A stretch of 64,000 nt of DNA from Leucothrix mucor DSM 2157. Lineage in GTDB: Bacteria > Pseudomonadota > Gammaproteobacteria > Thiotrichales > Thiotrichaceae. This document shows positions 26,342 through 34,713 of the stretch, one piece after another; the stretch's first letter is position 1; each line of letters begins with the position of its first letter. Both the position numbers and the translations under genes were made by a program. Location of the stretch: contig NZ_ATTE01000001.1 in the NCBI RefSeq assembly GCF_000419525.1, positions 992,001-1,056,000 on the forward strand. Reading direction: 5' to 3'. Below the pieces are notes generated by a model. It saw only the letters and a list, made by a program, of their open reading frames with translations. It ran no database searches and had not been told where the DNA came from.

Positions 26342-27912
26342 TGGGTGTTCTGGAGTACATTCTGGCGGGTATGCACGAAGCAATTTTCGGCAATCCGGCA
26401 CTTACGCTTGGCGTGTTGGTAATATCCTGGCCAGTGATTATGGTCATCAGTGGCTTTTTTGCCGGGATTCTGATTGGTGCCACGCCAGGGCTGTCTGGTC
26501 CATTTGTAATGGCAATGGCATTACCGATACTGATTTCTGCGTTTGGCTTTACGCCTGACGCCTTGCTACCGGTTATGGGATTTTTGGTTGGCGTGATGAA
26601 GGGAGCGACCGTGGGTGGTGCGGTACCTGCGATTTTGTTTAATACGCCAGGTACACCCGATGCCTTTATGACTTCGCTAGATGGCTACCCCATGGCTCGC
26701 AAGGGGGAGGGCAGTAAAGCACTACGCGTATCGCATTTTGCCTCAGTGACCGGAGATTCATTTTCTGATTTGGTATTGTTTATTGGCGCACCGTTTTTAG
26801 CTTTATCCATTGAGTCTTTTCTGGGGCTTCCGGAGAAAGCGGCGCTAATGATTTTGTCCTTATCATTTATCGCAGCGGTGGTTGGTAAAGATACGTTTAA
26901 AGGTTTGCTGGCAGCTTGCTTTGGTCTATTTATCGCATCGGTCGGTACCGGTACGGATTCTTATCCAAGGCTGTCCCTAGGCAGTGATGTGTTGGCAACC
27001 GGCTTGCCTACTATGTCGGTTGTGATTGGAGTTTTGGTCATTGGTGAGATTTTTCACAGTTTGCAGGAGATTTGGGCAACGGCTCGCGATCAGAAGCCTG
27101 TGATTCATTCCACTGATCCGGGTGATAGTCGCTTAAGCATGGCAGAGCGTATTCATTTGCTGCCTTATATTGGTGTTTCGATGAGTATCGGCACTTTGAT
27201 AGGTATGTTACCTGGTATCGGCACCACGCTAGCCGCAGCGCTAGGTTATTCCGCAGGTAATAAAATGCATCGGGGTGAAACCAAGTTTGGTGAGGGCGCA
27301 CCGGAGGGAATAGCGTCCACCGAAGCGGCTAACTCTGCGGTATCCGGTGCAAATTTGATTCCGGCGCTATCGCTGGGAATTCCGGGCAATGTGGCGGCGG
27401 TCTTTATCATTCTGGCAGCCGATACAATTGGTGGATTTAATCCAGGGCCGGCAGTGTTTCGCTTTACTTCCGATACGGTAAACCCTGAGCTGATTGTAGC
27501 ATTTGGATTATTCACGCTCATGGTGGTCGCTAATATCATGAACTGGTTTACCGGTGCTTGGTTTATGCAGCTGCTGAGTGGCCTGATTCGGATTCCCAAG
27601 CAAGTGTTATTACCCATCGTATTGTTGCTAACAATTACTTCAACCTACGTCCAAGGAAACAGCATGGTCGATATCTATGTGCTGCTGGGCTTTGGAGTGG
27701 TTGGTTATTTTATGAAAGTTTCAGGCATCCCCATTTTGCCACTGGTGATCGCCTATATTTTGGCAGGGCCGCTGGAGACCGCGATTCGCACTGCTTTTGA
27801 GGCCTCGGGCTCTGATCCGATGTTCCTGTTCCATGGATATACTGCACCGCTGTTTTTGCTAATGGCTCTGGTCATTGTTGTGATGTCCGGCTGGATGCGA
27901 AGAAAACGTTAA
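26341..27912 (+). CDS. tctA: Tripartite tricarboxylate transporter large membrane subunit
   Basis: This 523-residue permease has about twelve membrane segments and the family motifs GATPGLSGP (near residue 48) and GGAVPAILFNTPGTPDA (near 97), with a second inverted copy at LPGIGTT and SLGIPGN. It forms the translocation path for the ligand bound by TctC. It is co-transcribed with tctC and tctB and followed by a sulfatase. Confidence 0.9.
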   Translation: MGVLEYILAGMHEAIFGNPALTLGVLVISWPVIMVISGFFAGILIGATPGLSGPFVMAMALPILISAFGFTPDALLPVMGFLVGVMKGATVGGAVPAILFNTPGTPDAFMTSLDGYPMARKGEGSKALRVSHFASVTGDSFSDLVLFIGAPFLALSIESFLGLPEKAALMILSLSFIAAVVGKDTFKGLLAACFGLFIASVGTGTDSYPRLSLGSDVLATGLPTMSVVIGVLVIGEIFHSLQEIWATARDQKPVIHSTDPGDSRLSMAERIHLLPYIGVSMSIGTLIGMLPGIGTTLAAALGYSAGNKMHRGETKFGEGAPEGIASTEAANSAVSGANLIPALSLGIPGNVAAVFIILAADTIGGFNPGPAVFRFTSDTVNPELIVAFGLFTLMVVANIMNWFTGAWFMQLLSGLIRIPKQVLLPIVLLLTITSTYVQGNSMVDIYVLLGFGVVGYFMKVSGIPILPLVIAYILAGPLETAIRTAFEASGSDPMFLFHGYTAPLFLLMALVIVVMSGWMRRKR

Positions 27913-27972
27913 AACCAAATTCATCAGTCGAGGGGATTGTGTTGCCCTCGCTATCTCACAAGGAGTAAAACC

Positions 27973-29499
27973 ATGTCAGACAAACAGTCTAAACCGAATA
28001 TTTTATTTATTACCTCCGACCAGCAGCGCAGGGATTGTTATGGTTTTCGCGGGCGTAAGGTGCAGACGCCGCATCTGGATTTACTGGCCAGCGAAGGCAC
28101 GAGTCTGGAAACGGTGATTACGCCGTGTCTGGTCTGTCAGCCGGCGCGTGCATCGATTCTGACCGGACTTTTGCCACGTACCCATGGGGTGCATGATAAC
28201 GGGATTGACCTTGATCCTGAGCTAGGTGAGAAAGGCTTTGCAGCGTCGTTGTCAGCAGCGGGTTATCACACAGCGATGATTGGAAAGGCGCACTTTGCGA
28301 CCTATCACACCTTTGATTACACTGGGCAAGTTGAGAGCATTACTGGATCTGCGGAGGTACCTGAAGGCTGGCGTGGACCTTACATGGGCTTTGATCATGC
28401 TGAGTTGATTCTGATCGGACATAACTGGTGGCTGCCTGAAAAACCACCCGGTGGTCTGGCTTATGAGGAGTGGTATTACTCTGATGGCCGTGGCGATATG
28501 AAAAACAAGTTGCTATGGGAAACGACCCGTGAACATAAAGGGGCGCCACAGGTTTGGTCATCCAAGCTGCCAGTTGCCTGGCATAACTCTACCTGGCTTG
28601 CTGACCGTACGATTGATTATATTAAACAAGAGCGCGATCAGCCATTCTGCTGCTGGGTTTCATTCCCCGATCCGCATCACCCCTTTGATGCGCCGGAGCC
28701 TTGGGCATCGCTGCATCGCCCTGAGGACGTGGATATTCCGGAGCACCGCACTCGGAATTTGGAAGGGAAACCTTGGTGGCATAAGGCAGCGCTGGAAAGT
28801 GATATTCCGCCGGAGCATTTTGAGTTGCGTGCCAAGTACTCGCGCATGGGTCAGCTTTCCGATGAGCATCTACGGGAAGTGACTGCCAACTATTATGGCC
28901 AGATTGCACTGATTGACCATTCGGTTGGACGCATCCTCACGGCACTCGAAGAGGAAGGTCTGGCCGATAACACTTACATCGTTTACACCACCGATCACGG
29001 CGATTGGTTAGGCGATCATGGTCTGGTTCTGAAAGGCCCGATGGCCTATGAAGGCTTATTAAATATCGGTGCGATTGTGAAAGGGCCGGATGTGCCGAAA
29101 GGTAAAGTCAGCTACGAGCCACTTTCGACGCTGGATCTTGGGGCAACCTTTATGGATTGGGCGGGTGCGGAAAGCCTGATGGAAACTCATGGCCGCTCAA
29201 TGCGCGATGTGATTTCCGGTGACGGAACCCGTGAGTCTGCTTTGAGTGAATGGGAGCTGCTGCCGGGTCGTGTTGGGGTTGGTTTAAGCCTGCGCACTGT
29301 ACGCTCTAAAACAGCTAAGCTGACAATTGATCTTACTTCGCAAGCAGGTGAAATGTACGACTTAGAGAAAGACCCGCATGAGCTGACCAATGTGTTTGAT
29401 GATCCTGCATATAGCGAACTGCGCGAGCAATTAACCGAGATGTTAATGGCGCGTCCGGACGATATTCAGCCTAATAGCACACCGGTTGGACTGGCATAA
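27973..29499 (+). CDS. Type I sulfatase (formylglycine-dependent)
   Basis: This 508-residue hydrolase has the activation motif CQPARASILTG (cysteine near residue 53), where the cysteine is converted to formylglycine. Metal-binding regions are LFITSDQQ near the N-terminus and DHGDWLGDHG near residue 340. There is no clear signal peptide, so it is probably cytoplasmic. The ATG at 27973 with AGGAGT upstream is preferred over an upstream start. Its place after a carboxylate transporter suggests it removes sulfate, or a related ester, from the imported compound. It is also related to phosphonate monoester hydrolases, so the leaving group is uncertain. The activating enzyme is not in the window. 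Confidence 0.82.
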   Translation: MSDKQSKPNILFITSDQQRRDCYGFRGRKVQTPHLDLLASEGTSLETVITPCLVCQPARASILTGLLPRTHGVHDNGIDLDPELGEKGFAASLSAAGYHTAMIGKAHFATYHTFDYTGQVESITGSAEVPEGWRGPYMGFDHAELILIGHNWWLPEKPPGGLAYEEWYYSDGRGDMKNKLLWETTREHKGAPQVWSSKLPVAWHNSTWLADRTIDYIKQERDQPFCCWVSFPDPHHPFDAPEPWASLHRPEDVDIPEHRTRNLEGKPWWHKAALESDIPPEHFELRAKYSRMGQLSDEHLREVTANYYGQIALIDHSVGRILTALEEEGLADNTYIVYTTDHGDWLGDHGLVLKGPMAYEGLLNIGAIVKGPDVPKGKVSYEPLSTLDLGATFMDWAGAESLMETHGRSMRDVISGDGTRESALSEWELLPGRVGVGLSLRTVRSKTAKLTIDLTSQAGEMYDLEKDPHELTNVFDDPAYSELREQLTEMLMARPDDIQPNSTPVGLA

Positions 29500-29513
29500 G
29501 TCGACCCCACTCA

Positions 29514-29551
29514 GACTTCGCTCAGCGCGACTTTTTTGCGCTGGCGAAGTC
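29514..29551 (+). terminator. Stem-loop between the sulfatase and the FMN dehydrogenase remnant
   Basis: GACTTCGC/GCGAAGTC (8 bp) and CAGCGC/GCGCTG (6 bp) stack with a one-nt bulge around a T-rich loop. It has no downstream T-run, so it may be an attenuator. Confidence 0.5.
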
Positions 29552-29587
29552 ATAATCTGATGCGAATTGATTTTTAAGGATGCTCCC

Positions 29588-30727
29588 ATGCCAATAATTA
29601 CCTGTGTTGATGATCTTCGACGGCTGTATAAACGTCGGGTTCCCAAGATGTTTTATGACTATGCGGAATCTGGTTCTTATACGGAATCCACCTTCCGGCA
29701 AAATGAGTAGGACTTTCAGCAGGTACGCATTCGCCAGCGTGTCGGCGTGGACATCAGTAGCATCAATACAGCAACCACCATGGCCGGTGAGTCGGCGGCC
29801 ATTCCGGTAGCCTTTGCGCCGGTTGGCATGTTGGGTATTCAGCATGCTGGAGGGGAGATTAAAGTGGCGCAGGCGGCTAAGGCATTTGGGGTGCCATTTA
29901 CCTTATCCACTATGTCGATTTGCTCTATGGAGCAGGTTGCGGAAGCTACGGGTACGCCGTTTTGGTTTCAGTTGTATGTGGTAAAAGACCGTGGCTTTGT
30001 GAAGGACCTGATTGCGCGGGCTAAAGCGGTGAACTGCTCGGCGCTGATGGTGACCATGGACTTGTCGATGCTTGGGCAGCGCCATAAGGACATTAAAAAC
30101 CGTTTGTCGATTAAACCGGATTTGCGCAATTTACTGAACATTGCCACTAAACCAGCTTGGGCATTGAGCATGGCAACAACGCCGTATCGTAGCTTTGGCA
30201 ATGTTATCGGCCATGCCAAAGGCGTGGATGATATGAGCAGTCTGCTGACATGGGCCAAGGAAGATGTGGATCCCTCTTTGGATTGGGATGATATCGAATG
30301 GATCAAAAAAGAATGGGGTGGTCGTCTTATTATTAAAGGCATTATGGATATTGAAGATGCCAAAATTGCAGCGGATATGGGGATAGAAACGATTGTCGTT
30401 TCAAACCATGGCGGGCGGCAGTTAGACGGGGCTGGTAGTAGTATTTCCTGGTTGCCGAAAATTGCTGAAGCCTTAGATGGTCGGACGGAATTGATGCTGG
30501 ACTCGGGTGTTCGTACGGGTATTGATATTTTCCGGGCCAGAGCCTTGGGGGCTTCGGGTGTGTTATGTGGTCGGGCGATGGTGTATGCGTTGGGTGCTAT
30601 GGGCCAGGATGGGGTGAGCTTGCTGTTGGATATTTTTCAGAAGGAGCTTAAAACGACATTGGGTTTGGCGGGGAAAATAGATATTGAGACGTTGGTCTCT
30701 GGGGATGTTTATTGGCGGAAAAGTTAA
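29588..30727 (+). pseudogene. FMN-dependent alpha-hydroxy-acid dehydrogenase (LldD-like) interrupted by in-frame TAG
   Basis: The reading frame from the ATG at 29588 encodes a protein close to L-lactate dehydrogenase LldD, about 379 residues, like the family. The N-terminal segment PKMFYDYAESGSYTESTF and, after the stop, the active-site segment SNHGGRQLDGAGSS are conserved. Codon 41 is TAG (29708-29710), at a position where the family has a sense codon in the NE-x-DF motif. Downstream, the frame is open to the stop at 30727. A GTG at 29747 could start a shortened protein lacking the first 53 residues. It is probably a recent nonsense mutation, unless the base call is wrong. It would have oxidised a hydroxy acid released by the neighbouring sulfatase. 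Confidence 0.7.
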
Positions 30728-30769
30728 ATATGCGGCAAATTATTTAACCGCGTAAGTCAATCGGTGTTT

Positions 30770-30802
30770 ACAAACCGGCAACTGTGTTCGTTGCCGGTTT
30801 GT
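30770..30802 (+). terminator. Stem-loop after the FMN dehydrogenase remnant
   Basis: ACAAACCGGCAAC and GTTGCCGGTTTGT form a perfect 13-bp stem with a 7-nt loop, 43 bp after the stop at 30727. A T-run is missing, but the stem is very stable. Confidence 0.6.
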
Positions 30803-30830
30803 ATAAGTCATTCTGCGCTGCATACACCGC

Positions 30831-30899
30831 TTAGTCGGGATTAAAGTGTTTAATGCAGTGGATTATTTTAGTTTTATGAGAGTTGGTCCGGATGAGCGG
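30831..30899 (+). repeat. 69-bp dispersed repeat, copy 2
   Basis: It matches 23617-23685 over its length. The frame gives LVGIKVFNAVDYFSF then PDER and continues about 18 codons to a TGA, with no ATG in front. The 253-bp gap between the FMN gene and the MNT gene holds only this repeat and the hairpin. Confidence 0.7.
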
Positions 30900-30980
30900 T
30901 GTGCTTTCTTTGAGAGTGAAGGCTTACGGGTGACTATGCTATGATGTTGGCAACCATTTAATAAGCATCGACTAACTCAT

Positions 30981-31289
30981 ATGAATAAGATTCTTACTGA
31001 TAAATTTCAGGAAATCGAACGCCTGTGTCAGCGGTATCATGTGCGCAAGCTGGAGGTGTTTGGTTCAGTTACTGGCGTGAACTTCGACCCTGAAACCAGT
31101 GATATTGATTTGCTGGTTGATTTCGATGATGTTAGCGTTGACGAGTACGCGGATAATTACTTTGGTTTTCAATCGGCCCTTCAAGAGCTCTTAGGCCTAC
31201 CCATAGAGCTTGTGGTAACCGCAACGCTAAAGAACCCTTATTTCTTAGAAAGTATCGAGGCGGACCGCCGATTTTTATATGCAGCTTAA
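30981..31289 (+). CDS. Minimal nucleotidyltransferase, MntA-like antitoxin
   Basis: This 102-residue protein has the nucleotidyltransferase signature: FGSVTG followed by the DIDLLVDF acid pair. MNT proteins of this size are antitoxins that adenylylate (AMPylate) a HEPN RNase partner. The next frame encodes a HEPN protein overlapping its 3' end, as in MntA-HepT systems. The MNT frame is intact while the HEPN frame is shifted, so the antitoxin may remain after loss of the toxin. No ribosome site is obvious. Confidence 0.8.
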   Translation: MNKILTDKFQEIERLCQRYHVRKLEVFGSVTGVNFDPETSDIDLLVDFDDVSVDEYADNYFGFQSALQELLGLPIELVVTATLKNPYFLESIEADRRFLYAA

Positions 31290-31613
31290 AAGTAAAAATA
31301 CCTTTACGATATTTCCATTGCCGCCGACAAGGTATCTACTTTTTTAAATGGTAAGCAGTGGGAGGATTATGTTGAAGACGACCTACTGCGAGCGGGTGTT
31401 GAGCGTCAATTTGAAATAATAGGTGAAGCACTGAATCAGCTTTCAAAAATCGACCCGGAAACCGTTGCACAAATTAGTGACTACAAGCAGATCATATCCT
31501 TTAGAAACCTACTCATTCACGGTTATGCGGATATCGACGATCGTTTGGTTTGGAGTATTGTGCAAACAAAACTTCCGGGCCTAAGGCTAGAAGTCAGCAA
31601 TCAGTTAGCCTGA
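31279..31613 (+). pseudogene. HEPN RNase toxin (HepT-like), frameshifted
   Basis: The frame 31296-31613 encodes 105 residues starting KYLYDISIAADKV and containing VERQFEIIGEALNQL and RNLLIHGY, the R-x4-H HEPN catalytic motif (RNLLIH). The natural start is probably the ATG at 31279 (MQLKSK), overlapping the MNT stop, but this frame is shifted relative to the HEPN frame at an A5 run (31294-31298); one more A would restore it. A TAA lies directly in front of the HEPN frame, so no start is available upstream in frame. It is probably a loss-of-function mutation or a sequencing error. Programmed slippage is possible but unsupported. Confidence 0.7.
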
Positions 31614-31873
31614 CTCCGAGCATAATCCCCAACCACTGGCCCCATATACGCATCAATATCCGCATCATTGAGTTCGCGTTCGCCTTCATGCCACCACGCT
31701 GCAATCGCAGTCACTTCGCCCAGCGTCACATTCATCGCTTCACTGAATATATACATAATATCGACTTGGTCGGTCATGGCTAATTCAACTGTCATGAATT
31801 TTAGTAGGTCGGAGGGTTTGCTCTGGTTTACTGCCATGCTGCGCAAATGTTCAATAATTGCTTGTCGTTCCAT
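31601..31873 (-). CDS. Hypothetical protein overlapping the HEPN 3' end
   Basis: This reading frame encodes a 90-residue acidic, mostly helical protein (MERQAIIEHLRSMAV to VVGDYARSQAN). The ATG at 31873 has AGGAAA upstream; a longer 107-residue version starts at 31924. I do not recognise it. It is convergent with the HEPN gene and their 3' ends overlap by 13 bp. Confidence 0.45.
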   Translation of the reverse strand: MERQAIIEHLRSMAVNQSKPSDLLKFMTVELAMTDQVDIMYIFSEAMNVTLGEVTAIAAWWHEGERELNDADIDAYMGPVVGDYARSQAN

Positions 31874-31974
31874 GAGGCGTTTTTCCTGCATCGTTGAATA
31901 ATAGTGGCGAATTCTATTATCCAACGAGGGCGATGGCCAGCTAAGGATTGTTAACTAGCGAATTGGCGCATAAA

Positions 31975-32757
31975 TTACAGCGCGCTTTCCAATCCTTTTT
32001 GGACCGCTTCACGCGCCTGAATCGCTTCAGCCCAGCGAATCACATTGGTGTAAGAGGCGGTATCTAAGAATTCGGCAGCGCCATATAACTCGCCCATCGC
32101 CAAACGACCATACCAAGGCCAGATCGCAATATCCGCAATCGAGTAGCCGCTAGCACACATGTATTCACGGTCGGCTAAGAGGCGATCTAATACATCCAGC
32201 TGGCGCTTGGTTTCCATGGCGTAACGATTGATCGGGTACTCCATTGGGTAGGGTGCGTAGCTGTAGAAATGCCCAAATCCACCGCCTAAGAATGAGGCGC
32301 TGCTTTCCTGCCAGAACAACCACGAAATACATTCTGTGCGATCGGCTACCGACTCGGGTAAGAAGGCACCGTATTTTTCAGCGAGATAATTGAGAATTGC
32401 GCAAGACTCAAACACCGCCTGCGATGGCGTCTTTGATTGGTCCAGCAGTGTTGGAATTTTTGAGTTCGGGTTGAGCTTGACGAAATCAGAACCGAATTGC
32501 TCGCCTTCGCCAATATTGATGATGTGTAAGTCGTAAGCCGCATCGGTTTTACCCAGTGCTAACAGCTCTTCCAGCATCACGGTAATCTTTACGCCGTTTG
32601 GGGTGCCGAGTGAGTAGAGTTGCAGTGGCTTATCACCAACCGGCAATACTTTCTCATGCGTCGGGCCAGCGATCGGGCGGTTAACACTCGCCCATTTGCC
32701 GCCGCTTTCCTTGTCCCATGTCCAGACTTTAGGTGGCGTGTATTCGTTATTGCTCAT
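31975..32757 (-). CDS. yghU: Glutathione S-transferase, YghU type disulfide-bond oxidoreductase
   Basis: This 260-residue cytoplasmic enzyme starts MSNNEYTPPKVWTWDK and closely follows the YghU family: residues about 45-130 form the thioredoxin-like domain with YSLGTPNG, NPNSKIPTL and the FESCAIL segment, and the C-terminal helical domain has FLGGGFGHFY and SIADIAIWPWYG. YghU binds two glutathiones and reduces disulfides. The ATG at 32757 has GAGGAC at good spacing. It stands alone, 138 bp after the regulator gene. Confidence 0.92.
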   Translation of the reverse strand: MSNNEYTPPKVWTWDKESGGKWASVNRPIAGPTHEKVLPVGDKPLQLYSLGTPNGVKITVMLEELLALGKTDAAYDLHIINIGEGEQFGSDFVKLNPNSKIPTLLDQSKTPSQAVFESCAILNYLAEKYGAFLPESVADRTECISWLFWQESSASFLGGGFGHFYSYAPYPMEYPINRYAMETKRQLDVLDRLLADREYMCASGYSIADIAIWPWYGRLAMGELYGAAEFLDTASYTNVIRWAEAIQAREAVQKGLESAL

Positions 32758-32895
32758 TGGAATGTCCTCAGGTTTTATCGCCATACGGCAGCTGCAGGAT
32801 AGCGAAGAAATGGTTAATCCGAATGATTGTGCTCTTTTAGACCGGTCAGTACAAATGGTGTGGTTTATTCAAAAGGAGTGCCAATAAACCTGTGA

Positions 32896-33645
32896 CTACA
32901 AGTCCTTAAATGTCGACTTCACATGCTGCCAGGCGATATCCAAATGCTCACGAATTTTCGCCTCAGCCTCATCTGGATCACGATTTAAAATCGCAGTGAA
33001 AATTTCTTCATGCGCGTCGAAATTCATCTGATTACGGTCTGGCATACGTGGCATTTTTTTCCAATATTCAGCCAGCCAACTGGTGTAAGCCTTGTGTACT
33101 GCGGGAAAGACCGGATTGCCCGATATTTTATACAGCACGGCATGAAACGCGACATCGGTGGAGTAAAACTGCTTCGAGTCATTGATCGCTTCTTTGTTGG
33201 CTTGCAGCGCTTCACGCAGCGCACGAATATCATCTTTATCGGCCTTTAGCGCCGCTTCGCGAGCCAGTGCGACTTCCAGCAAAATGCGTGTATCAAAGAG
33301 GTTTTTAATACCGCCCGGTTGATTAAGCAGGTGACTTACAATACCGCCAACCACATCCACTGCGGCTTCATAATCCGGCTTGCGAACCACTGGCCGAAAG
33401 CGTGGCTTGGCTTCGATCAATCCTTTGCTGGCAAGGATGGCAACCGCTTCGCGAACAACCGTGCGGCTCATGCCATACTGGCCCATCATTTCTCGCTCGG
33501 CAGGCAGATTTTCACCGTCTTTAAGGTCGCCCGATAAAATGCGGGCTTCAATCTGGCTAACCATAAAGTCGGCAGCACGGCCGGATTTTTTAAGATCCGG
33601 CTTGCTGGCAGAGGTGGCTGATAATGATGTTTGTTTAGTATCCAT
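32896..33645 (-). CDS. GntR-family regulator of FadR/FCD type for the sugar-acid locus
   Basis: This 249-residue regulator has an N-terminal winged helix (residues about 25-95, with LPAEREMMGQYGMSRTVVREAV) and a C-terminal FCD helical domain with the metal/ligand histidines (DVAFHAVLY, FDAHEEIF, IREHLDIA). FCD regulators bind sugar acids or related metabolites. It lies at the end of the ABC importer operon and probably represses the divergent promoters at 39.8 kb and 41.7 kb through TTTGGT-N3-ACCAAA sites. Confidence 0.85.
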   Translation of the reverse strand: MDTKQTSLSATSASKPDLKKSGRAADFMVSQIEARILSGDLKDGENLPAEREMMGQYGMSRTVVREAVAILASKGLIEAKPRFRPVVRKPDYEAAVDVVGGIVSHLLNQPGGIKNLFDTRILLEVALAREAALKADKDDIRALREALQANKEAINDSKQFYSTDVAFHAVLYKISGNPVFPAVHKAYTSWLAEYWKKMPRMPDRNQMNFDAHEEIFTAILNRDPDEAEAKIREHLDIAWQHVKSTFKDL

Positions 33646-33723
33646 CGAATGAGTTAATCAAACTGTTAAGTGTTTGGCAATGCTTTTTAAGTAACTAAAA
33701 AGGCGTTGGATGAATTGTATTAT

Positions 33724-34710
33724 CTATTTGTTATAGCGCATTGAAACACGAGCTTGCAACAGAATGACTAGCAATAAGAATAAGCCGCGAATCACCATTT
33801 GCCAGTACGCACTCAGGTTGATGGTGCCAAGGCCATTTTCAAAGTTCAGCATATTAAAGACTAAGCCCAGTACCAATGCACCGGCAACCGTGGCAAATAT
33901 TGAACCGACGCCGCCCGTTAGTAAGGTGCCGCCAACCACGACCGAGGCAATTGCGGTAAGCTCCCAGCCTATACCCTCCAGTGGCTGACCAGCACCAAAT
34001 CCAGAGGCTAAAAACACACCGGCTAATCCGGCACAACCACCGCTAACCACATACACAAATACCTTGGCACGGGTGACTTTTAGGCCCATTAATTTAGAGG
34101 CATCCTCACTGCCACCAACGGCGAGCACAGTGCGCCCGATCTGGGTGTATTGCAGCACGACCCAAAAGGCAATCGCCACGATAATCACGATGAGCATGGT
34201 CCAGGGGAGGATATTGTAGATCTTATCCATACCCAATTGGGTAAAGTTGGAGTCCCAATCAACCGATACGGTTTGCGCATCACTAATCACCAGTGCGCCA
34301 CCTTTTGCGCCTAGCATGGTCGAGAGCGTGGCAATGAAGGGTGGAATGCGCATGCCGGTAATCAAAAAGGCATTAATCGCACCAAATGCCATGCCAGCTA
34401 AAATGCCACCTGGTAGGGCGATCAGTAGTCCGTAGGGGCTAAGATAAGCGGCGATCACCGAGCTAAAGGCCGCCACGGAGCCGACTGATAAATCAATCCC
34501 GCCAGTCATAATCACAAAGCACATACCTAGCGCGATAATGATAAACATGGCGTTGTAGTTTAAAAACGATGAAATATTGTAAGCGCCACCAAAGTTCTCA
34601 TAGCGCATCACGCCAAACAGGATGAGTAGTCCAAAAGCCAGCCACACGCCCAGCGTATTGCTGTTATTGCCGAGGTACTTGCGTAAGTCGAAACTTGATT
34701 CGTTAAACAT
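33724..34710 (-). CDS. Sugar ABC transporter permease 2 (YjfF-like)
   Basis: This 328-residue membrane protein of the RbsC/YjfF type has the GGIDLSVGSVAA segment near residue 70 and GGTLLTGGVGSIFA near 265. Together with the next permease and a double-domain ATPase it matches the YtfQRT-YjfF galactofuranose importer layout, which needs two permeases. It is separated from its partner by 3 bp. A 78-bp gap leads to the regulator gene. Confidence 0.85.
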   Translation of the reverse strand: MFNESSFDLRKYLGNNSNTLGVWLAFGLLILFGVMRYENFGGAYNISSFLNYNAMFIIIALGMCFVIMTGGIDLSVGSVAAFSSVIAAYLSPYGLLIALPGGILAGMAFGAINAFLITGMRIPPFIATLSTMLGAKGGALVISDAQTVSVDWDSNFTQLGMDKIYNILPWTMLIVIIVAIAFWVVLQYTQIGRTVLAVGGSEDASKLMGLKVTRAKVFVYVVSGGCAGLAGVFLASGFGAGQPLEGIGWELTAIASVVVGGTLLTGGVGSIFATVAGALVLGLVFNMLNFENGLGTINLSAYWQMVIRGLFLLLVILLQARVSMRYNK

Positions 34711-34713
34711 GAG

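Noticed and set aside
29708-29710. Stop-codon read-through or pyrrolysine at the TAG of the LldD-like gene
   Set aside because: No supporting context such as a Pyl system, selenocysteine-like element or read-through motif is seen; mutation or base error is simpler.
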